Below are positions 15,193-25,248 of a stretch of 64,000 nt of DNA, piece after piece. The DNA lies in the NCBI RefSeq assembly GCF_014762705.1, contig NZ_JABURL010000107.1, positions 99,456 to 163,455 of the forward strand, read 5' to 3'. Numbering within the stretch: the first letter of the stretch is position 1; every line of letters begins with the position of its first letter. The position numbers and the translations under genes were made by a program. Source of the stretch: Cyclobacterium sp. Lineage in GTDB: Bacteria > Bacteroidota > Bacteroidia > Cytophagales > Cyclobacteriaceae. The notes under the pieces were generated by a model. The model was not told where the DNA came from, ran no database searches, and was given only the letters and a program-made list of their open reading frames with translations.

Positions 15193-15723
15193 ATGAACAA
15201 AGACAATTGTTTTCAATTGGGCCATATAGCCAAGGTTCATGGTTTGCACGGAGAGTTGTTGCTGGTTTTGGATGTGGATTTTCCGGAAGACTATGAGGAT
15301 TTGAATCATGTTTTCGTGGAGAAGGCCAACCGTTTGGTACCTTTCATTCTGGAACACATGGTACCTCAGCCCAACAACAAATTCCTGGCAAAATTTGAGG
15401 AGTTTGACCATGTAGATCAGGTCAAGCCCATGGTGGGAGCGGCTCTTTTCCTTCCCCTTTCGGCTTTACCGGAACTCAAGGAAGACCAATATTATTTTCA
15501 TGAATTGGTAGGTTTTACCGTAATAGATGAAAATATGGGCGAATTGGGAGAGGTAAAGGTCATTTATGACCTGGATACCCAGGATCTGATAGGAATGGAA
15601 TACAAGGAAAAAGAGGTGCTTATTCCCATTCAGGAAGGTATTTTGCAAAAAGTAGATAAGGCAGAGAAAAAAGTTTTCTGCCGTTTGCCGGAAGGCTTGC
15701 TTGACATTTATCTGGAAGATTGA
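15193..15723 (+). CDS. rimM: ribosome maturation factor RimM
   Basis: Helps the 30S subunit mature, binding S19 near the 30S head. N-terminal RimM domain ([20 protein letters not shown]) and C-terminal PRC-barrel ([14 protein letters not shown], then [14 protein letters not shown]) are both complete in 176 residues. It starts 14 bases after rpsP and ends one base before trmD, in the order rpsP-rimM-trmD-rplS seen in most bacteria. Confidence 0.96.
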   Translation: MNKDNCFQLGHIAKVHGLHGELLLVLDVDFPEDYEDLNHVFVEKANRLVPFILEHMVPQPNNKFLAKFEEFDHVDQVKPMVGAALFLPLSALPELKEDQYYFHELVGFTVIDENMGELGEVKVIYDLDTQDLIGMEYKEKEVLIPIQEGILQKVDKAEKKVFCRLPEGLLDIYLED

Positions 15724-15724
15724 T

Positions 15725-16450
15725 ATGCGTATTGATATCATTACCGTATTGCCCGGACTTCTGGAAGGTCCATTCTCCCACTCTATTTTGAAAAGAGCGG
15801 AGGATAAGGGCCTGGCTGAAGTAAGGCTTCATGACTTGCGAAAGTACGGTATCGGTAAGCAGAAAAATGTGGACGATTATGCCTTTGGCGGTGGAGCAGG
15901 AATGGTCATGATGATCGAACCCATTATCAATTGCATAGCTGACCTGAAGAGCCAGCGGCAATATGATGAGGTCATTTACATGACACCTGATGGGGACTGT
16001 TTCAACCAGTCCATGGCCAATAAATTGTCTCTGAAAAAAAACCTGATCATCCTTTGTGGTCATTATAAAGGAGTTGACGAGCGGGTAAGAGAGCATTTGA
16101 TCACCAGAGAAATCAGTATTGGTGACTTTGTGCTTTCCGGAGGAGAGTTGGCTGCGGCGGTGGTGACAGATGCCATCATCCGTTTGCTTCCGGGCGTGTT
16201 GAACGATGAAACTTCCGCACTGACAGATTCCTTTCAGGATGGCCTCCTGGCCCCTCCTGTTTACACCAGACCGGCCGATTTTGATGGCTGGAAGGTACCT
16301 GAGGTTTTGCTGTCAGGGCATGCGGCAAATATTGAGTCATGGAGATTTGAACAATCGGTTCGCCGGACCAGAGAAAGAAGGCCAGATTTGATTGCTGGAA
16401 GTTTTTCTGCTGAAGAAGGCGATATTATAAAAGAACGAAACGATAATTAA
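15725..16450 (+). CDS. trmD: tRNA (guanine-N1-)-methyltransferase TrmD
   Basis: SAM-dependent SPOUT enzyme that methylates G37 of tRNAs with G36, preventing +1 frameshifts. The sequence opens [20 protein letters not shown]; the trefoil-knot SAM site is seen in [20 protein letters not shown], and the tRNA-side loop in [12 protein letters not shown]. Length 241 residues is normal. The ATG at 15725, one base after the rimM stop, is used; an in-frame ATG at 15701 inside rimM would add eight residues not found in the family. The C-terminal domain is intact. Confidence 0.97.
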   Translation: MRIDIITVLPGLLEGPFSHSILKRAEDKGLAEVRLHDLRKYGIGKQKNVDDYAFGGGAGMVMMIEPIINCIADLKSQRQYDEVIYMTPDGDCFNQSMANKLSLKKNLIILCGHYKGVDERVREHLITREISIGDFVLSGGELAAAVVTDAIIRLLPGVLNDETSALTDSFQDGLLAPPVYTRPADFDGWKVPEVLLSGHAANIESWRFEQSVRRTRERRPDLIAGSFSAEEGDIIKERNDN

Positions 16451-16507
16451 GACAATCAAGGATATCCCCCGGGTATCCATATCAGCGAGAAGCAAAATAG
16501 TAAAGCA

Positions 16508-16873
16508 ATGAGCGAACTACTTAAATTCGTAGAACAGGATTATAAAGACGCAAGATCGAAATTCCCTGCTTTCAAAGCCGGCGATACCGTCAATGTTCAC
16601 GTGAAAATTACTGAAGGTGCTAAAGAGCGTATTCAGCAGTTTCAGGGAACCGTAATCCAAAGGAAAAATGTCAATACCAATGGGGAGACATTTACGGTAA
16701 GAAAAATTTCCAACGGGATTGGTGTGGAAAGAATAATTCCCATCATTTCTCCCAGTCTGGAGAAGATCGAAGTGCTCCGTGAGGGCAAAGTAAGGAGAGC
16801 AAGACTTTTCTACCTGAGAGGCAGACAAGGCAAATCCGCTAAGATCAAAGAAAAAATCAGGGTGAAGAAATAA
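16508..16873 (+). CDS. rplS: 50S ribosomal protein L19
   Basis: Large-subunit protein at the 30S-50S interface, 121 residues. The typical blocks are present: [29 protein letters not shown], and [20 protein letters not shown]. It is the last gene of rpsP-rimM-trmD-rplS; the 57-base gap after trmD is longer than the others, and the gene is followed by a strong terminator 27 bases after its stop. Confidence 0.97.
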   Translation: MSELLKFVEQDYKDARSKFPAFKAGDTVNVHVKITEGAKERIQQFQGTVIQRKNVNTNGETFTVRKISNGIGVERIIPIISPSLEKIEVLREGKVRRARLFYLRGRQGKSAKIKEKIRVKK

Positions 16874-16900
16874 GCTTCAACTCACGATTTACATTACATA

Positions 16901-16927
16901 AAAAAGGGCCATTTGGCCCTTTTTTTG
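16901..16927 (+). terminator. terminator after rplS
   Basis: Stem aaaaagggcc (16901-16910) / ggcccttttt with a four-base loop and a run of seven or more T residues. It closes the ribosomal protein operon. Confidence 0.92.
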
Positions 16928-17080
16928 TTGCCACCTTTTTATTCCCTCCCACGGAGTAGACAGCTGCTTTTTCTGTCTATTATTTCTATTAATAATTTTC
17001 ACTATTAATTCTTTATTTTTCAAAAAACGACATTAATTACTTTTTATCTAGTTTTATACCATTATATTATTTTATTTAAA

Positions 17081-17100
17081 CAGGATAGTGCAGGATAGTA
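17081..17100. repeat. tandem CAGGATAGT repeat before first susC
   Basis: CAGGATAGT occurs twice head to tail, one base apart (17081-17089 and 17091-17099), 64 bases before the first SusC start. The region from 16928 to 17163 is otherwise AT-rich without a gene. A regulator-binding role is possible but nothing in the sequence proves it. Confidence 0.5.
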
Positions 17101-17163
17101 TTTCAGGAGAATTTGGGTTTATTTATAATCATTAAATCAATTTTAACTAAACTCAAAGAAACA

Positions 17164-20100
17164 ATGAAAAAATGTTACTATTCTGCCCTCAGGGGGTCTG
17201 GAATTGCAGTAATGGCTTTTCTGATGTTGATGACCTTTCAAGGCTATGCCCAACAGGCTGGGCAGATTACAGGAAAGGTCGTAGCAGCAGAAGATGCTGA
17301 ACCGCTTCCGGGGGTTTCCATCCTTGTAAAAGGGACTACCCGCGGTACGGTTACCAACATGGATGGGGATTTTGCCATACAAGCATCCTCAGGGGAAACC
17401 CTTACCATAAGTTTTATCGGCTTTGAAACCAAAGAAGTAGCTGTTACCGGGGGCCAAACCAACTACGAGATCAGCATGGAAGCCTCTATAGGTGATCTGG
17501 GTGAGGTAGTGGTCGTAGGCTATGGTTCACAAAGAAAAGCAGACATTACTTCTGCCGTTTCGGTGATCAATATGGAAAATATCGGGGATGTACCTACTAC
17601 CAATGTTACCCGTTTGCTACAAGGACAAGCCGCAGGTGTGCAGGTCAGACAACCAACCGGCAGACCGGGTCAGGAAATGGAGGTCACCATCAGGGGTATT
17701 GGCTCTTTGGGAGCCGGTAGCCAGCCGCTTTATGTAGTGGATGGCTTTCCAATCGGAACTTCCCTGGGACAGAACCTGAATCCTGCCGACATCGAAAGTA
17801 TGACCGTTCTGAAAGATGCTGCCTCTACAGCAATTTACGGAGCCAGGGGCTCCAATGGCGTAATCCTGATTACCACCAAATCCGCTAAAGAAGGAACCGT
17901 TAACCTGGATTTTGTGGTCAATCACGGCATTCAGAATGTTCCTGACGGAAGAAGAACGCGCATGATGAACGGTCCGGAGTTTGCTCAGTTCAAGCACGAT
18001 AGCTTTGTGGATAGAATTCGTTATTTCGAACAGCGTGAGCCGGCATTGGAAGAAATTCCTTTGGAATTCAGGTTTCCGGAGCAAACCACCATTTCCACAG
18101 ACTGGTTTGAGGAGATCATGAATCAAAATGCCCGCTTTCAGAATTACAATGCCACCTTGTCGGCTGGAAAGGGAGATATCCGCTCCCTGGTATCCGTAGG
18201 CTATATCAATCAGGAGGGTGCCGTAATCGAGACCGGCTTCGAGAGATTTAACGTCAGGGCCAATATCGATGGGAAGATCAATGACTTTATCAGCATGGGT
18301 TGGAACATTGCAGCCTCCCATTCCAGGGAGGATTATGCTTCTACGGAAGGAAGGGATGCCCTGATAGGTAGGGCTTTGTGGGCAGATCCCAGGAATCCTG
18401 TTTACAATGAGGATGGAAGTTTCAATGATTTTATCGGGGGTACGCATGGTGTATTCGGTACAGCCAATGTGGTACAGGAACTGCACGAAATGGAAAGGAC
18501 CCTGAATGAAAACAACCTATTGACCAATGGGTACCTGGAATTTTCATTTCTCAAAGATTTTAAATTCAGAACATCGGTCAACGCCATTCTTGAAAATACG
18601 GATCAGAAGGAATTCAGGCCGTCAACCTTGGCCGGAACGGGCTTTAACCAGGCGCCTCCCAGAGAGGCCACTTTGTACCAGAGAAGGAATGAGGTACTGA
18701 ATATCTCTGCAGACCAATTGCTTTCCTACAGTAAAATCTTAGGCAGCCATCGGGTGGATGGTTTGCTGGGATTCTCAGCTCAGGAAGAAACCTTCAAATT
18801 CCTTCAGGGTAATGGGAACGAATTTGCCAACGATCAGGTGCGGTACCTGAGTGCGGCTATCCGGCAGGTATCCAGTTCAGGTGAAGCAGATTGGAGCCTT
18901 CTGGCTTATTTTGCCAGGGTGAATTATTCCTTTAAGGACAAATACCTCTTCTCCGCATCCTATAGGAGAGAGGGCAGTTCCAGGTTTGGAGCCAACAACA
19001 AATGGGGTGACTTTCCAGCCTTTTCTGCAGGATGGAGAATATCCGAAGAATCCTTTATGCCCCAGACCAACTGGATTACCGATCTGAAATTAAGGGCCAG
19101 TTATGGAATTACAGGTAATAACGCCATCGGAAATTATTCCAGTTTATCCAATATGAGGCTTTCCAATTATGTGCTGGGCGGTACCATTGCCAATGGACAG
19201 GTGCTGTCCAATTTTGCGAATGCCAACCTGGGTTGGGAACAATCCCAACAAACGGATATAGGTCTGGATTTGGCCATGTTTGACAACCGCTTGATTTTTA
19301 CCGCTGAGTATTACAACCGATTGACAGACAATATGCTGCTTTCGGTAGAGATGCCTGTCATCTCCGGCTTCACCCAGTCGCTGGATAATGTAGGGCAGGT
19401 GCAAAACCGGGGATTGGAATTAGCACTGGATTACCGTACTCGTATCAGTCAGCTTAACCTGCGGAGCAATCTGAACCTGACCATTAACAGGAATGAAGTC
19501 CTTGAAATCAGGGGCGAAAATGACGAGATCTGGTCTGGTGGTTTTTATAGTACCTATAATGTTTCTAAAGTGGGTCGACCCCTGGCCATGTTGCATGGAT
19601 TCCGTATGGAGGGCATTTTTAATACGGAGGATGAAATCGAAGCCTGGCCTACACAGGATGGTGCCATTCCCGGAACCTACAAATATTTTGATGCCAATGG
19701 AGATGGAGAGATATCTTATGACCAGCAGGACATGATAGAGATCGGCAACCCACACCCTGCCTACATTCTGGGCTTTACCCTTGGCGGAGACTACAAGAGC
19801 TTTGACTTTAACTTCATGTTTACCGGTGCCTTTGACTATGATGTATTCCGAAACATTGAGGCTACTACCATGAACATGGACGGCGTGTTTAACATCCTGC
19901 AGTCCGGAGTAAACCGCTGGAGATCTGCAGAAAATCCGGGCGACGGACGTGGTGCCACCACCAATACCTGGAAATGGCAGCGGGAATCCAATTCCCGTTA
20001 TGTATATGATGCGACGCATGTGTGGCTGAGAAACATTACCCTGGGCTACACCGTCCCTAAAAATCCGGTGATTCCCAATGCCAGGGTGTTTTTCAGTGCG

Positions 20101-20238
20101 GAAAACCCCTTCCTTTTCACCGATTTTCCAGGAACAAACCCGGAAATCAATCGTAGAGGGGGAATCAATATAGGGGTAGATGATGAAGCCTATCCAATGC
20201 CCAGAACCTTTACTTTGGGTGCGACCATCAGATTCTAA
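17164..20238 (+). CDS. SusC/RagA-type TonB-dependent outer membrane transporter (1)
   Basis: Outer-membrane beta-barrel that takes up oligosaccharides or other large nutrients with energy from TonB. An N-terminal signal peptide (about residues 1-30, ending GYAQ) leads into a carboxypeptidase-D regulatory-like domain (VLVKGTTRGTVTNMDGDF). The TonB box region VVVVGYGSQRKADIT and the plug (QPLYVVDGFPI, ILKDAASTAIYGARGSNGVI) follow, then the barrel ending in the expected aromatic residue (GATIRF). 1024 residues is normal. ATG 17164 is chosen because it gives a proper signal peptide; the upstream in-frame start at 17113 does not. No STN domain is present, so signalling to an anti-sigma factor is not expected. 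Its SusD partner follows after 19 bases. Confidence 0.95.
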   Translation: MKKCYYSALRGSGIAVMAFLMLMTFQGYAQQAGQITGKVVAAEDAEPLPGVSILVKGTTRGTVTNMDGDFAIQASSGETLTISFIGFETKEVAVTGGQTNYEISMEASIGDLGEVVVVGYGSQRKADITSAVSVINMENIGDVPTTNVTRLLQGQAAGVQVRQPTGRPGQEMEVTIRGIGSLGAGSQPLYVVDGFPIGTSLGQNLNPADIESMTVLKDAASTAIYGARGSNGVILITTKSAKEGTVNLDFVVNHGIQNVPDGRRTRMMNGPEFAQFKHDSFVDRIRYFEQREPALEEIPLEFRFPEQTTISTDWFEEIMNQNARFQNYNATLSAGKGDIRSLVSVGYINQEGAVIETGFERFNVRANIDGKINDFISMGWNIAASHSREDYASTEGRDALIGRALWADPRNPVYNEDGSFNDFIGGTHGVFGTANVVQELHEMERTLNENNLLTNGYLEFSFLKDFKFRTSVNAILENTDQKEFRPSTLAGTGFNQAPPREATLYQRRNEVLNISADQLLSYSKILGSHRVDGLLGFSAQEETFKFLQGNGNEFANDQVRYLSAAIRQVSSSGEADWSLLAYFARVNYSFKDKYLFSASYRREGSSRFGANNKWGDFPAFSAGWRISEESFMPQTNWITDLKLRASYGITGNNAIGNYSSLSNMRLSNYVLGGTIANGQVLSNFANANLGWEQSQQTDIGLDLAMFDNRLIFTAEYYNRLTDNMLLSVEMPVISGFTQSLDNVGQVQNRGLELALDYRTRISQLNLRSNLNLTINRNEVLEIRGENDEIWSGGFYSTYNVSKVGRPLAMLHGFRMEGIFNTEDEIEAWPTQDGAIPGTYKYFDANGDGEISYDQQDMIEIGNPHPAYILGFTLGGDYKSFDFNFMFTGAFDYDVFRNIEATTMNMDGVFNILQSGVNRWRSAENPGDGRGATTNTWKWQRESNSRYVYDATHVWLRNITLGYTVPKNPVIPNARVFFSAENPFLFTDFPGTNPEINRRGGINIGVDDEAYPMPRTFTLGATIRF

Positions 20239-20257
20239 ACATTAAACTACCGAAGAG

Positions 20258-21763
20258 ATGAAAATAAACACGCAAATAAAATTGTTTTGTCTGGGATCCT
20301 TGCTTGCTTTTTCGGCATGCGATGAAGAGTTTCTGAACAAAACCGACCCCACCGTTTTGGTAGCTGACAATTTCTACCAGACCGAGACGCAGGTTATTCA
20401 GGCGGTCAATGGAGTATATGGACAATTACGTCCGCTCCATTTAAACCAATGGCAATACACGGAATTTATTTCTGACAATACCACCTTGCATTTTAACCCG
20501 GGAAACAGGGGACAGGGACCTGCCTTGGAAGCATTGGAATTTTGGCAATACAATCCGGCCACGCCCAATATTACCAACCTGTACAACAGTACCTATGGGG
20601 TGATGGTAAATGTGAATACTGCGCTGCAGAAACTTCCAGAGTCCAATGCCAGCGAGGCCATCAAGACCCGTTCTGAAGGAGAATTGAAATTTATACGGGC
20701 CTATCTGTATTTCCACCTGGTACAGCACTTTGGAGATGTGATTGTCATCACTGAACCTGTGAGTTCACCTGCCGAAGCGTTTGAATATGAGAGGCAACCC
20801 GTTGAGACCGTTTACCAGCAGATTCTTTCGGATTTGAATGATGCTGTCAATTCCTTGCCTGAAAGCTATGCCGATGAAGTAGGCCGGGTGACCAAAGGAG
20901 CGGCTTTGAGCCTTTTGGGAAAAGTACATTTGACCCGCAAAGAGTATGGTCCGGCCATTCAGGCGCTGAATCAGGTTACCTCGCTGGGATATGATTTGCT
21001 GCCGGATTATGAAGATGTGTTCGACCCGCAAAACAAAAATCACCAGGAATCCATTTGGGATATTCAATACCAGGGAGAAAATCAGTTTGGGGTAAATAGT
21101 AATTTCATCTACACCTTCGCACCCAGGGAGTCTTTTGGAGCGGTGATTGATTTTCCGGGCCAGGAAGGCGGTGGTTGGAATACCCCTAGCAATGACATCA
21201 TTGCAGCGTATGAAGAAGGAGACCTGAGAAAAGAAGTCTCCCTGAAAGAAGGCTATACCAATCTGGAGGGAGATTATGTTGGAGTTCCCTTTATTAATAA
21301 GTTTAACCATCCCCATTCTATCCGTGGAGTTACCAATGACAACTGGCCGGTGATCCGGTATGCAGATGTCTTGTTAATGCTGGCAGAAGCCATCAATGAG
21401 GCGGATGGTCCTACCGGTACGGCCTATGGCTACCTGAATGATGTAAGGGAAAGGGCAGGTCTGGATCCTTTAAGTGGATTGGGACAGGATGCCTTCCGTC
21501 AGGCTGTAATGCAGGAGCGAAGAATCGAGCTGGCCTTTGAAAACCACCGCTGGTTTGATCTGAAAAGGACCATGGATACGCAGCAACTGGTAAGTTTCCT
21601 GAATGATTATGGATTGAGAGAACGTGCCGACCCCACTACTTCAAGGGAGGGTATTCCATTTTCCAATGGAGATTTTATCTTTGAGGCCCATGAAATTTTG
21701 TTTCCTATCCCTCAGGACCAAATCAGGATCAATTCGGATTTGGCCCAAAATCCGGGGTACTAA
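20258..21763 (+). CDS. SusD/RagB-type nutrient-binding lipoprotein (1)
   Basis: Surface lipoprotein that forms the lid over the SusC barrel and binds the ligand. The signal peptide ends in a lipobox with Cys21 (LLAFSAC). The helical TPR-like SusD fold is recognised by FLNKTDPTVLVADNFYQTET near the start, the central ELKFIRAYLYFHLVQHFGDV, and the C-terminal VRERAGLDPLSG and RIELAFENHRWFDLKR blocks. 501 residues is the usual length. It is paired with the SusC 19 bases upstream. The ligand cannot be predicted from sequence; the neighbouring genes point to sugars processed through 3-keto or other oxidised forms. Confidence 0.95.
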   Translation: MKINTQIKLFCLGSLLAFSACDEEFLNKTDPTVLVADNFYQTETQVIQAVNGVYGQLRPLHLNQWQYTEFISDNTTLHFNPGNRGQGPALEALEFWQYNPATPNITNLYNSTYGVMVNVNTALQKLPESNASEAIKTRSEGELKFIRAYLYFHLVQHFGDVIVITEPVSSPAEAFEYERQPVETVYQQILSDLNDAVNSLPESYADEVGRVTKGAALSLLGKVHLTRKEYGPAIQALNQVTSLGYDLLPDYEDVFDPQNKNHQESIWDIQYQGENQFGVNSNFIYTFAPRESFGAVIDFPGQEGGGWNTPSNDIIAAYEEGDLRKEVSLKEGYTNLEGDYVGVPFINKFNHPHSIRGVTNDNWPVIRYADVLLMLAEAINEADGPTGTAYGYLNDVRERAGLDPLSGLGQDAFRQAVMQERRIELAFENHRWFDLKRTMDTQQLVSFLNDYGLRERADPTTSREGIPFSNGDFIFEAHEILFPIPQDQIRINSDLAQNPGY

Positions 21764-21789
21764 ATCAGAAATAAAAATATGATTTTTAT

Positions 21790-21838
21790 CACCGGAAAGC
21801 AGATTTGACTGTCTTGTTTTCCGGTGGTATTACTTTTT
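21790..21838 (+). terminator. possible terminator after first susD
   Basis: Stem caccggaaa (21790-21798) with ttttccggtg (21816-21825) and a T-rich run, ctttttg, about eight bases further on. The interruption between stem and T run makes it a weak call. The rest of the 359-base gap up to 22122 holds a second hairpin and a dyad listed separately; no gene is convincing there. Confidence 0.45.
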
Positions 21839-21973
21839 GCCTTTGTCAATTTTCAGTATTATATTTTACAATGGAGAGGATTCGAACACAAAGTTTTTTT
21901 GATTGGTACAAAGACCAGTTCGGTCAGAATTAAATTTCTTTTTTTATTAAATCTTGTGCTTATAATACCAGTT

Positions 21974-21996
21974 TGGTCATTTTTCCAAAATGACCA
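21974..21996. repeat. perfect hairpin in the gap between SusCD pairs
   Basis: tggtcatttt (21974-21983) pairs with aaaatgacca (21987-21996) around a three-base loop; ttggcttttt follows. It may be a further terminator or an operator between the two SusC/SusD units. Confidence 0.45.
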
Positions 21997-22064
21997 TTGG
22001 CTTTTTCAATTCAGCACAGTACAGGATGGCTGTTATTAAAATATATGATTAATTTAGGGATATT

Positions 22065-22084
22065 TTCACAGGTAAAGTTGTGAA
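22065..22084. promoter_or_regulatory. TTCACA-N8-TGTGAA dyad before second susC
   Basis: Perfect inverted repeat with six-base arms (22065-22070 and 22079-22084), 38 bases before the second SusC ATG. The position fits a promoter-proximal operator. The arms are in the opposite order to the CRP consensus, so no known regulator is implied. Confidence 0.4.
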
Positions 22085-22122
22085 GGTGGTTGAATAAATC
22101 CATGTAAATTAACCTAAAAATT

Positions 22123-25100
22123 ATGAAAAAAGATTGTTACCCAATTTTGGATAGCAGGCGCATGATTGCATTCATGGCAGCCATGCTATTGACTTTTGTT
22201 TCCTATGCGCAAAGCACCGTATCCGGTGTGGTGCGCTCTGAGGGAGACAATGAAACTTTGCCGGGAGTTTCTGTACTTGTTAAAGGTACTACTCGGGGGA
22301 CGGTTACCGACCTGGATGGAAGGTTTCAGGTAGAGGCATCATCGGGAGAAGTGCTTTCTGTGAGCTACATTGGTTACACCACGCAAGAAGTACCGATACA
22401 AGGAGGACAAACCGAGTATGAGATTGTGCTGGCTTCATCCATGAGTGATTTGACGGAAGTAGTAGTTGTGGGTTACGGTAGCCAGTTAAAAAAGGAAATC
22501 ACGGGATCGGTACAAACCATCCAGGGAGATGACCTGATGGACATACCAGCTACGCAAATGGCGCAGAAGCTGCAGGGACAGCTTGCCGGAGTGCAGATCA
22601 ACCAAACCACCGGTAAACCCGGTCAGGGCATGAATGTCCGGATCAGGGGACAGTTATCTGTTTCCGCTGGTAGTGACCCACTGTATGTGGTTGATGGATT
22701 TCCTATTACCGGAGATATTTCTACCTTGAATCCGGATGAAATTCAGGACATTACCATTCTGAAAGATGCGGCGTCTACTTCCTTGTATGGATCACGTGCA
22801 GCAAACGGAGTGGTGCTGATTACTACTAAAAGAGGGAAAGCCGGCCAATCTTCGGTTGCCCTGAATGTGTATACAGGATTGCAGAATGTACCCCATTACA
22901 ACCGCCTGGAAATGATGGACGCAGTAGAGTTTGCTCAGTTTAAGAAGGAGTATTTTGAAGATGCCGGACGTCCTGTCCCTGACATGTTCCAAAATCCTTC
23001 CCAGTACGAGGGACAAACACAGGATTGGTACGATGCCTTGTTGCAAACGGCTCCTATCACCAACTATAACCTGACAATCAACTCTAATACCGAGAAAATG
23101 AGAACCTCGGTTGTCGCAGGCTATTTTGATCAGGAAGGCGTGGTATTGAATACCGACTACGAGCGGTTTTCATTGCGATTAAACACTGATTACACGGCTT
23201 CAGATAAGCTGACCATGGGTTTTAACCTGGCTCCGACTTATGTGCGAGACAACACACCCAGAACAGATGGATCCAGAGGTACCGGTATTTTGTTCAATGC
23301 CCTGCATACCTGGCCGAATATGCCGATCTACGACGATGAGGGTGAACTGACCTATTTTAACCGTTTTCCCAGCGAAACGGGAAATATATTTGCTTATCCC
23401 AATTACGTAAGGTCTGCCCTGGAAATTACCAATGAGACCAAACAAACCAATTTGCTGTCCAATGCCTATGTGTCATACCAGCCAATAGAGGGTCTCGAAA
23501 TCAAATCCACCATTAATGCGGAAATCAGAAATAGCAAATATTTCTATTTCAACCCTTCCACTGCCACACCTGGTATGAATGTAGCCATTCCGACGGTGGC
23601 TTCCTCCGTTCGTGATAACCGGGAAATATTCAGTTGGTTGAATGAAAATACGGTAACGTATACCAAATCCATCAACGATCACAATTTCCAGTTGCTGGGA
23701 GGTTTTACCAATCAGAAATTCCGATTGGACCGTACACAGGTGGCCGCCAATACCTATGCGGATGACCGCCTGCCTACCGTACAAGGAGCCATCAATATCA
23801 ATAGAGGAAGCACCATATCTGATGTGCAGGAATGGGCTTTGACTTCCTTTCTTAGCCGGTTAACGTACAATTACCAGGGTAAATACCTGTTGACTGCTGC
23901 GATCAGGGCGGATGGTTCTTCCCGCTTCGGTTCTGAAAACCGTTGGGGTGTATTCCCTTCTGTTTCTGCCGGCTGGGTCATGTCAGATGAAGGATTTTTG
24001 AATACCAGTGATAAGGTTTCTTTTGCCAAAATCAGGGGTAGTTTCGGGGTGACCGGAAACAACAACATCGGTAACTATACCCAATATGCCCTGGTAAACA
24101 ATACCGTAAATCATGTTTTTAACAATTCAGTGGTGCCCGGAGCTGCAGTTACCTCCTTGCAAAATCCATTCCTGGGATGGGAAACCACCCAGCAGTTTGA
24201 TATTGGATTGGACCTGGGATTGTTTGACGACCGCATTCAATTTGTTTATGATTTCTATACCAAGAACACTACCAACCTGCTGTACAATGTGCAGATTCCT
24301 CAAGAGGCCGGATTTGGCAGCTTTACGGATAATATAGGCGAGATTAAATTCTGGGGACATGAATTTGCCATTACTTCCAGAAATACCCAGGGAAAACTGA
24401 TTTGGACCACCAATGCCAATATTTCCTTTAACCGAAATAAGGTAATGGATCTTGCCGAAGGAATTGATCGGGTGTATGGTAACGTTCACATTACACAGGT
24501 TGGACAGCCATTCGGACAATTTTATGGATTGAGAAAGCTTGGTAACTACATGAATGAGGAAGACCTGAACAGTTCTCCGCAGGTACCTGGCCGGTCTACC
24601 GTTGGTTCTATTAAATTAGAAGACATCAATGGTGACGGCATCATTACCATAGGTGGTGATAACGATGACCGAACCATCATAGGCAATCCATTCCCAGATT
24701 TCACTTATGGAATCACCAATAATTTCCGTTATGGTAAATGGGATTTGAATATCATAGGGTCAGGTTCCTATGGAAATGAGTTGTACATGAGACATCTCTA
24801 CAGTACTGCAAATTTGGATGGTGTGTTCAATATGGTACAAAAAGCCACCGAACGTTTCCGTTCTCCCGAAGATCCTGGTGAGGGAATTTTCGGTACCACC
24901 GTGGGTGGAGGCAACGTCACCGGTATCGAGAGAGACTGGGCCAACAGCAACTTTGTCTGGGATGCTTCCTTTTTCACCATCAAAAACATAACGCTGGGAT
25001 ACAATCTGGGAGCAATTGCCAACGTGATTAAGTCTGCCAGAATCTATGCTGCTGTACAAAATGTGTACATTTTTACTCCTTACTGGGGAGGTCCAAACCC

Positions 25101-25218
25101 TGAAGTTAGTCAGCAAAATAATGGGAATGGCGACGGAGGAAACCTTAGTCAGGGAGTTGACCTTACCGGTTATCCTGTCCCTAGAACCTTTACTGTAGGT
25201 GCTAACATCACCTTCTAA
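22123..25218 (+). CDS. SusC/RagA-type TonB-dependent outer membrane transporter (2)
   Basis: Second SusC-type transporter, 1031 residues, with signal peptide (ending SYAQ), carboxypeptidase-D regulatory-like domain (LPGVSVLVKGTTRGTVTDLD), the TEVVVVGYGSQLKKEITGSV segment, the plug (DPLYVVDGFPITGD) and a barrel ending VGANITF. It is clearly related to the first SusC through the N-terminal third but differs in the barrel and loops, so a different ligand or ligand size is likely. Like the first, it lacks an STN domain. The start at 22123 gives a normal signal peptide. Its SusD follows 30 bases downstream. The upstream gap contains hairpins and a dyad, so this pair probably has its own promoter. 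Confidence 0.95.
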   Translation: MKKDCYPILDSRRMIAFMAAMLLTFVSYAQSTVSGVVRSEGDNETLPGVSVLVKGTTRGTVTDLDGRFQVEASSGEVLSVSYIGYTTQEVPIQGGQTEYEIVLASSMSDLTEVVVVGYGSQLKKEITGSVQTIQGDDLMDIPATQMAQKLQGQLAGVQINQTTGKPGQGMNVRIRGQLSVSAGSDPLYVVDGFPITGDISTLNPDEIQDITILKDAASTSLYGSRAANGVVLITTKRGKAGQSSVALNVYTGLQNVPHYNRLEMMDAVEFAQFKKEYFEDAGRPVPDMFQNPSQYEGQTQDWYDALLQTAPITNYNLTINSNTEKMRTSVVAGYFDQEGVVLNTDYERFSLRLNTDYTASDKLTMGFNLAPTYVRDNTPRTDGSRGTGILFNALHTWPNMPIYDDEGELTYFNRFPSETGNIFAYPNYVRSALEITNETKQTNLLSNAYVSYQPIEGLEIKSTINAEIRNSKYFYFNPSTATPGMNVAIPTVASSVRDNREIFSWLNENTVTYTKSINDHNFQLLGGFTNQKFRLDRTQVAANTYADDRLPTVQGAININRGSTISDVQEWALTSFLSRLTYNYQGKYLLTAAIRADGSSRFGSENRWGVFPSVSAGWVMSDEGFLNTSDKVSFAKIRGSFGVTGNNNIGNYTQYALVNNTVNHVFNNSVVPGAAVTSLQNPFLGWETTQQFDIGLDLGLFDDRIQFVYDFYTKNTTNLLYNVQIPQEAGFGSFTDNIGEIKFWGHEFAITSRNTQGKLIWTTNANISFNRNKVMDLAEGIDRVYGNVHITQVGQPFGQFYGLRKLGNYMNEEDLNSSPQVPGRSTVGSIKLEDINGDGIITIGGDNDDRTIIGNPFPDFTYGITNNFRYGKWDLNIIGSGSYGNELYMRHLYSTANLDGVFNMVQKATERFRSPEDPGEGIFGTTVGGGNVTGIERDWANSNFVWDASFFTIKNITLGYNLGAIANVIKSARIYAAVQNVYIFTPYWGGPNPEVSQQNNGNGDGGNLSQGVDLTGYPVPRTFTVGANITF

Positions 25219-25248
25219 AGAAGCTTTTCATCTAAAATTGACTTAAAA

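Noticed and set aside
17617..18486. Open frame of 289 codons on the minus strand opposite the first susC
   Set aside because: Antisense shadow of a well-supported SusC gene; no family resemblance.
21824..22039. Open frame of 71 codons on the plus strand between the SusCD pairs
   Set aside because: It covers the hairpins of the intergenic region, is low in complexity, has no recognisable domain and no plausible start context.
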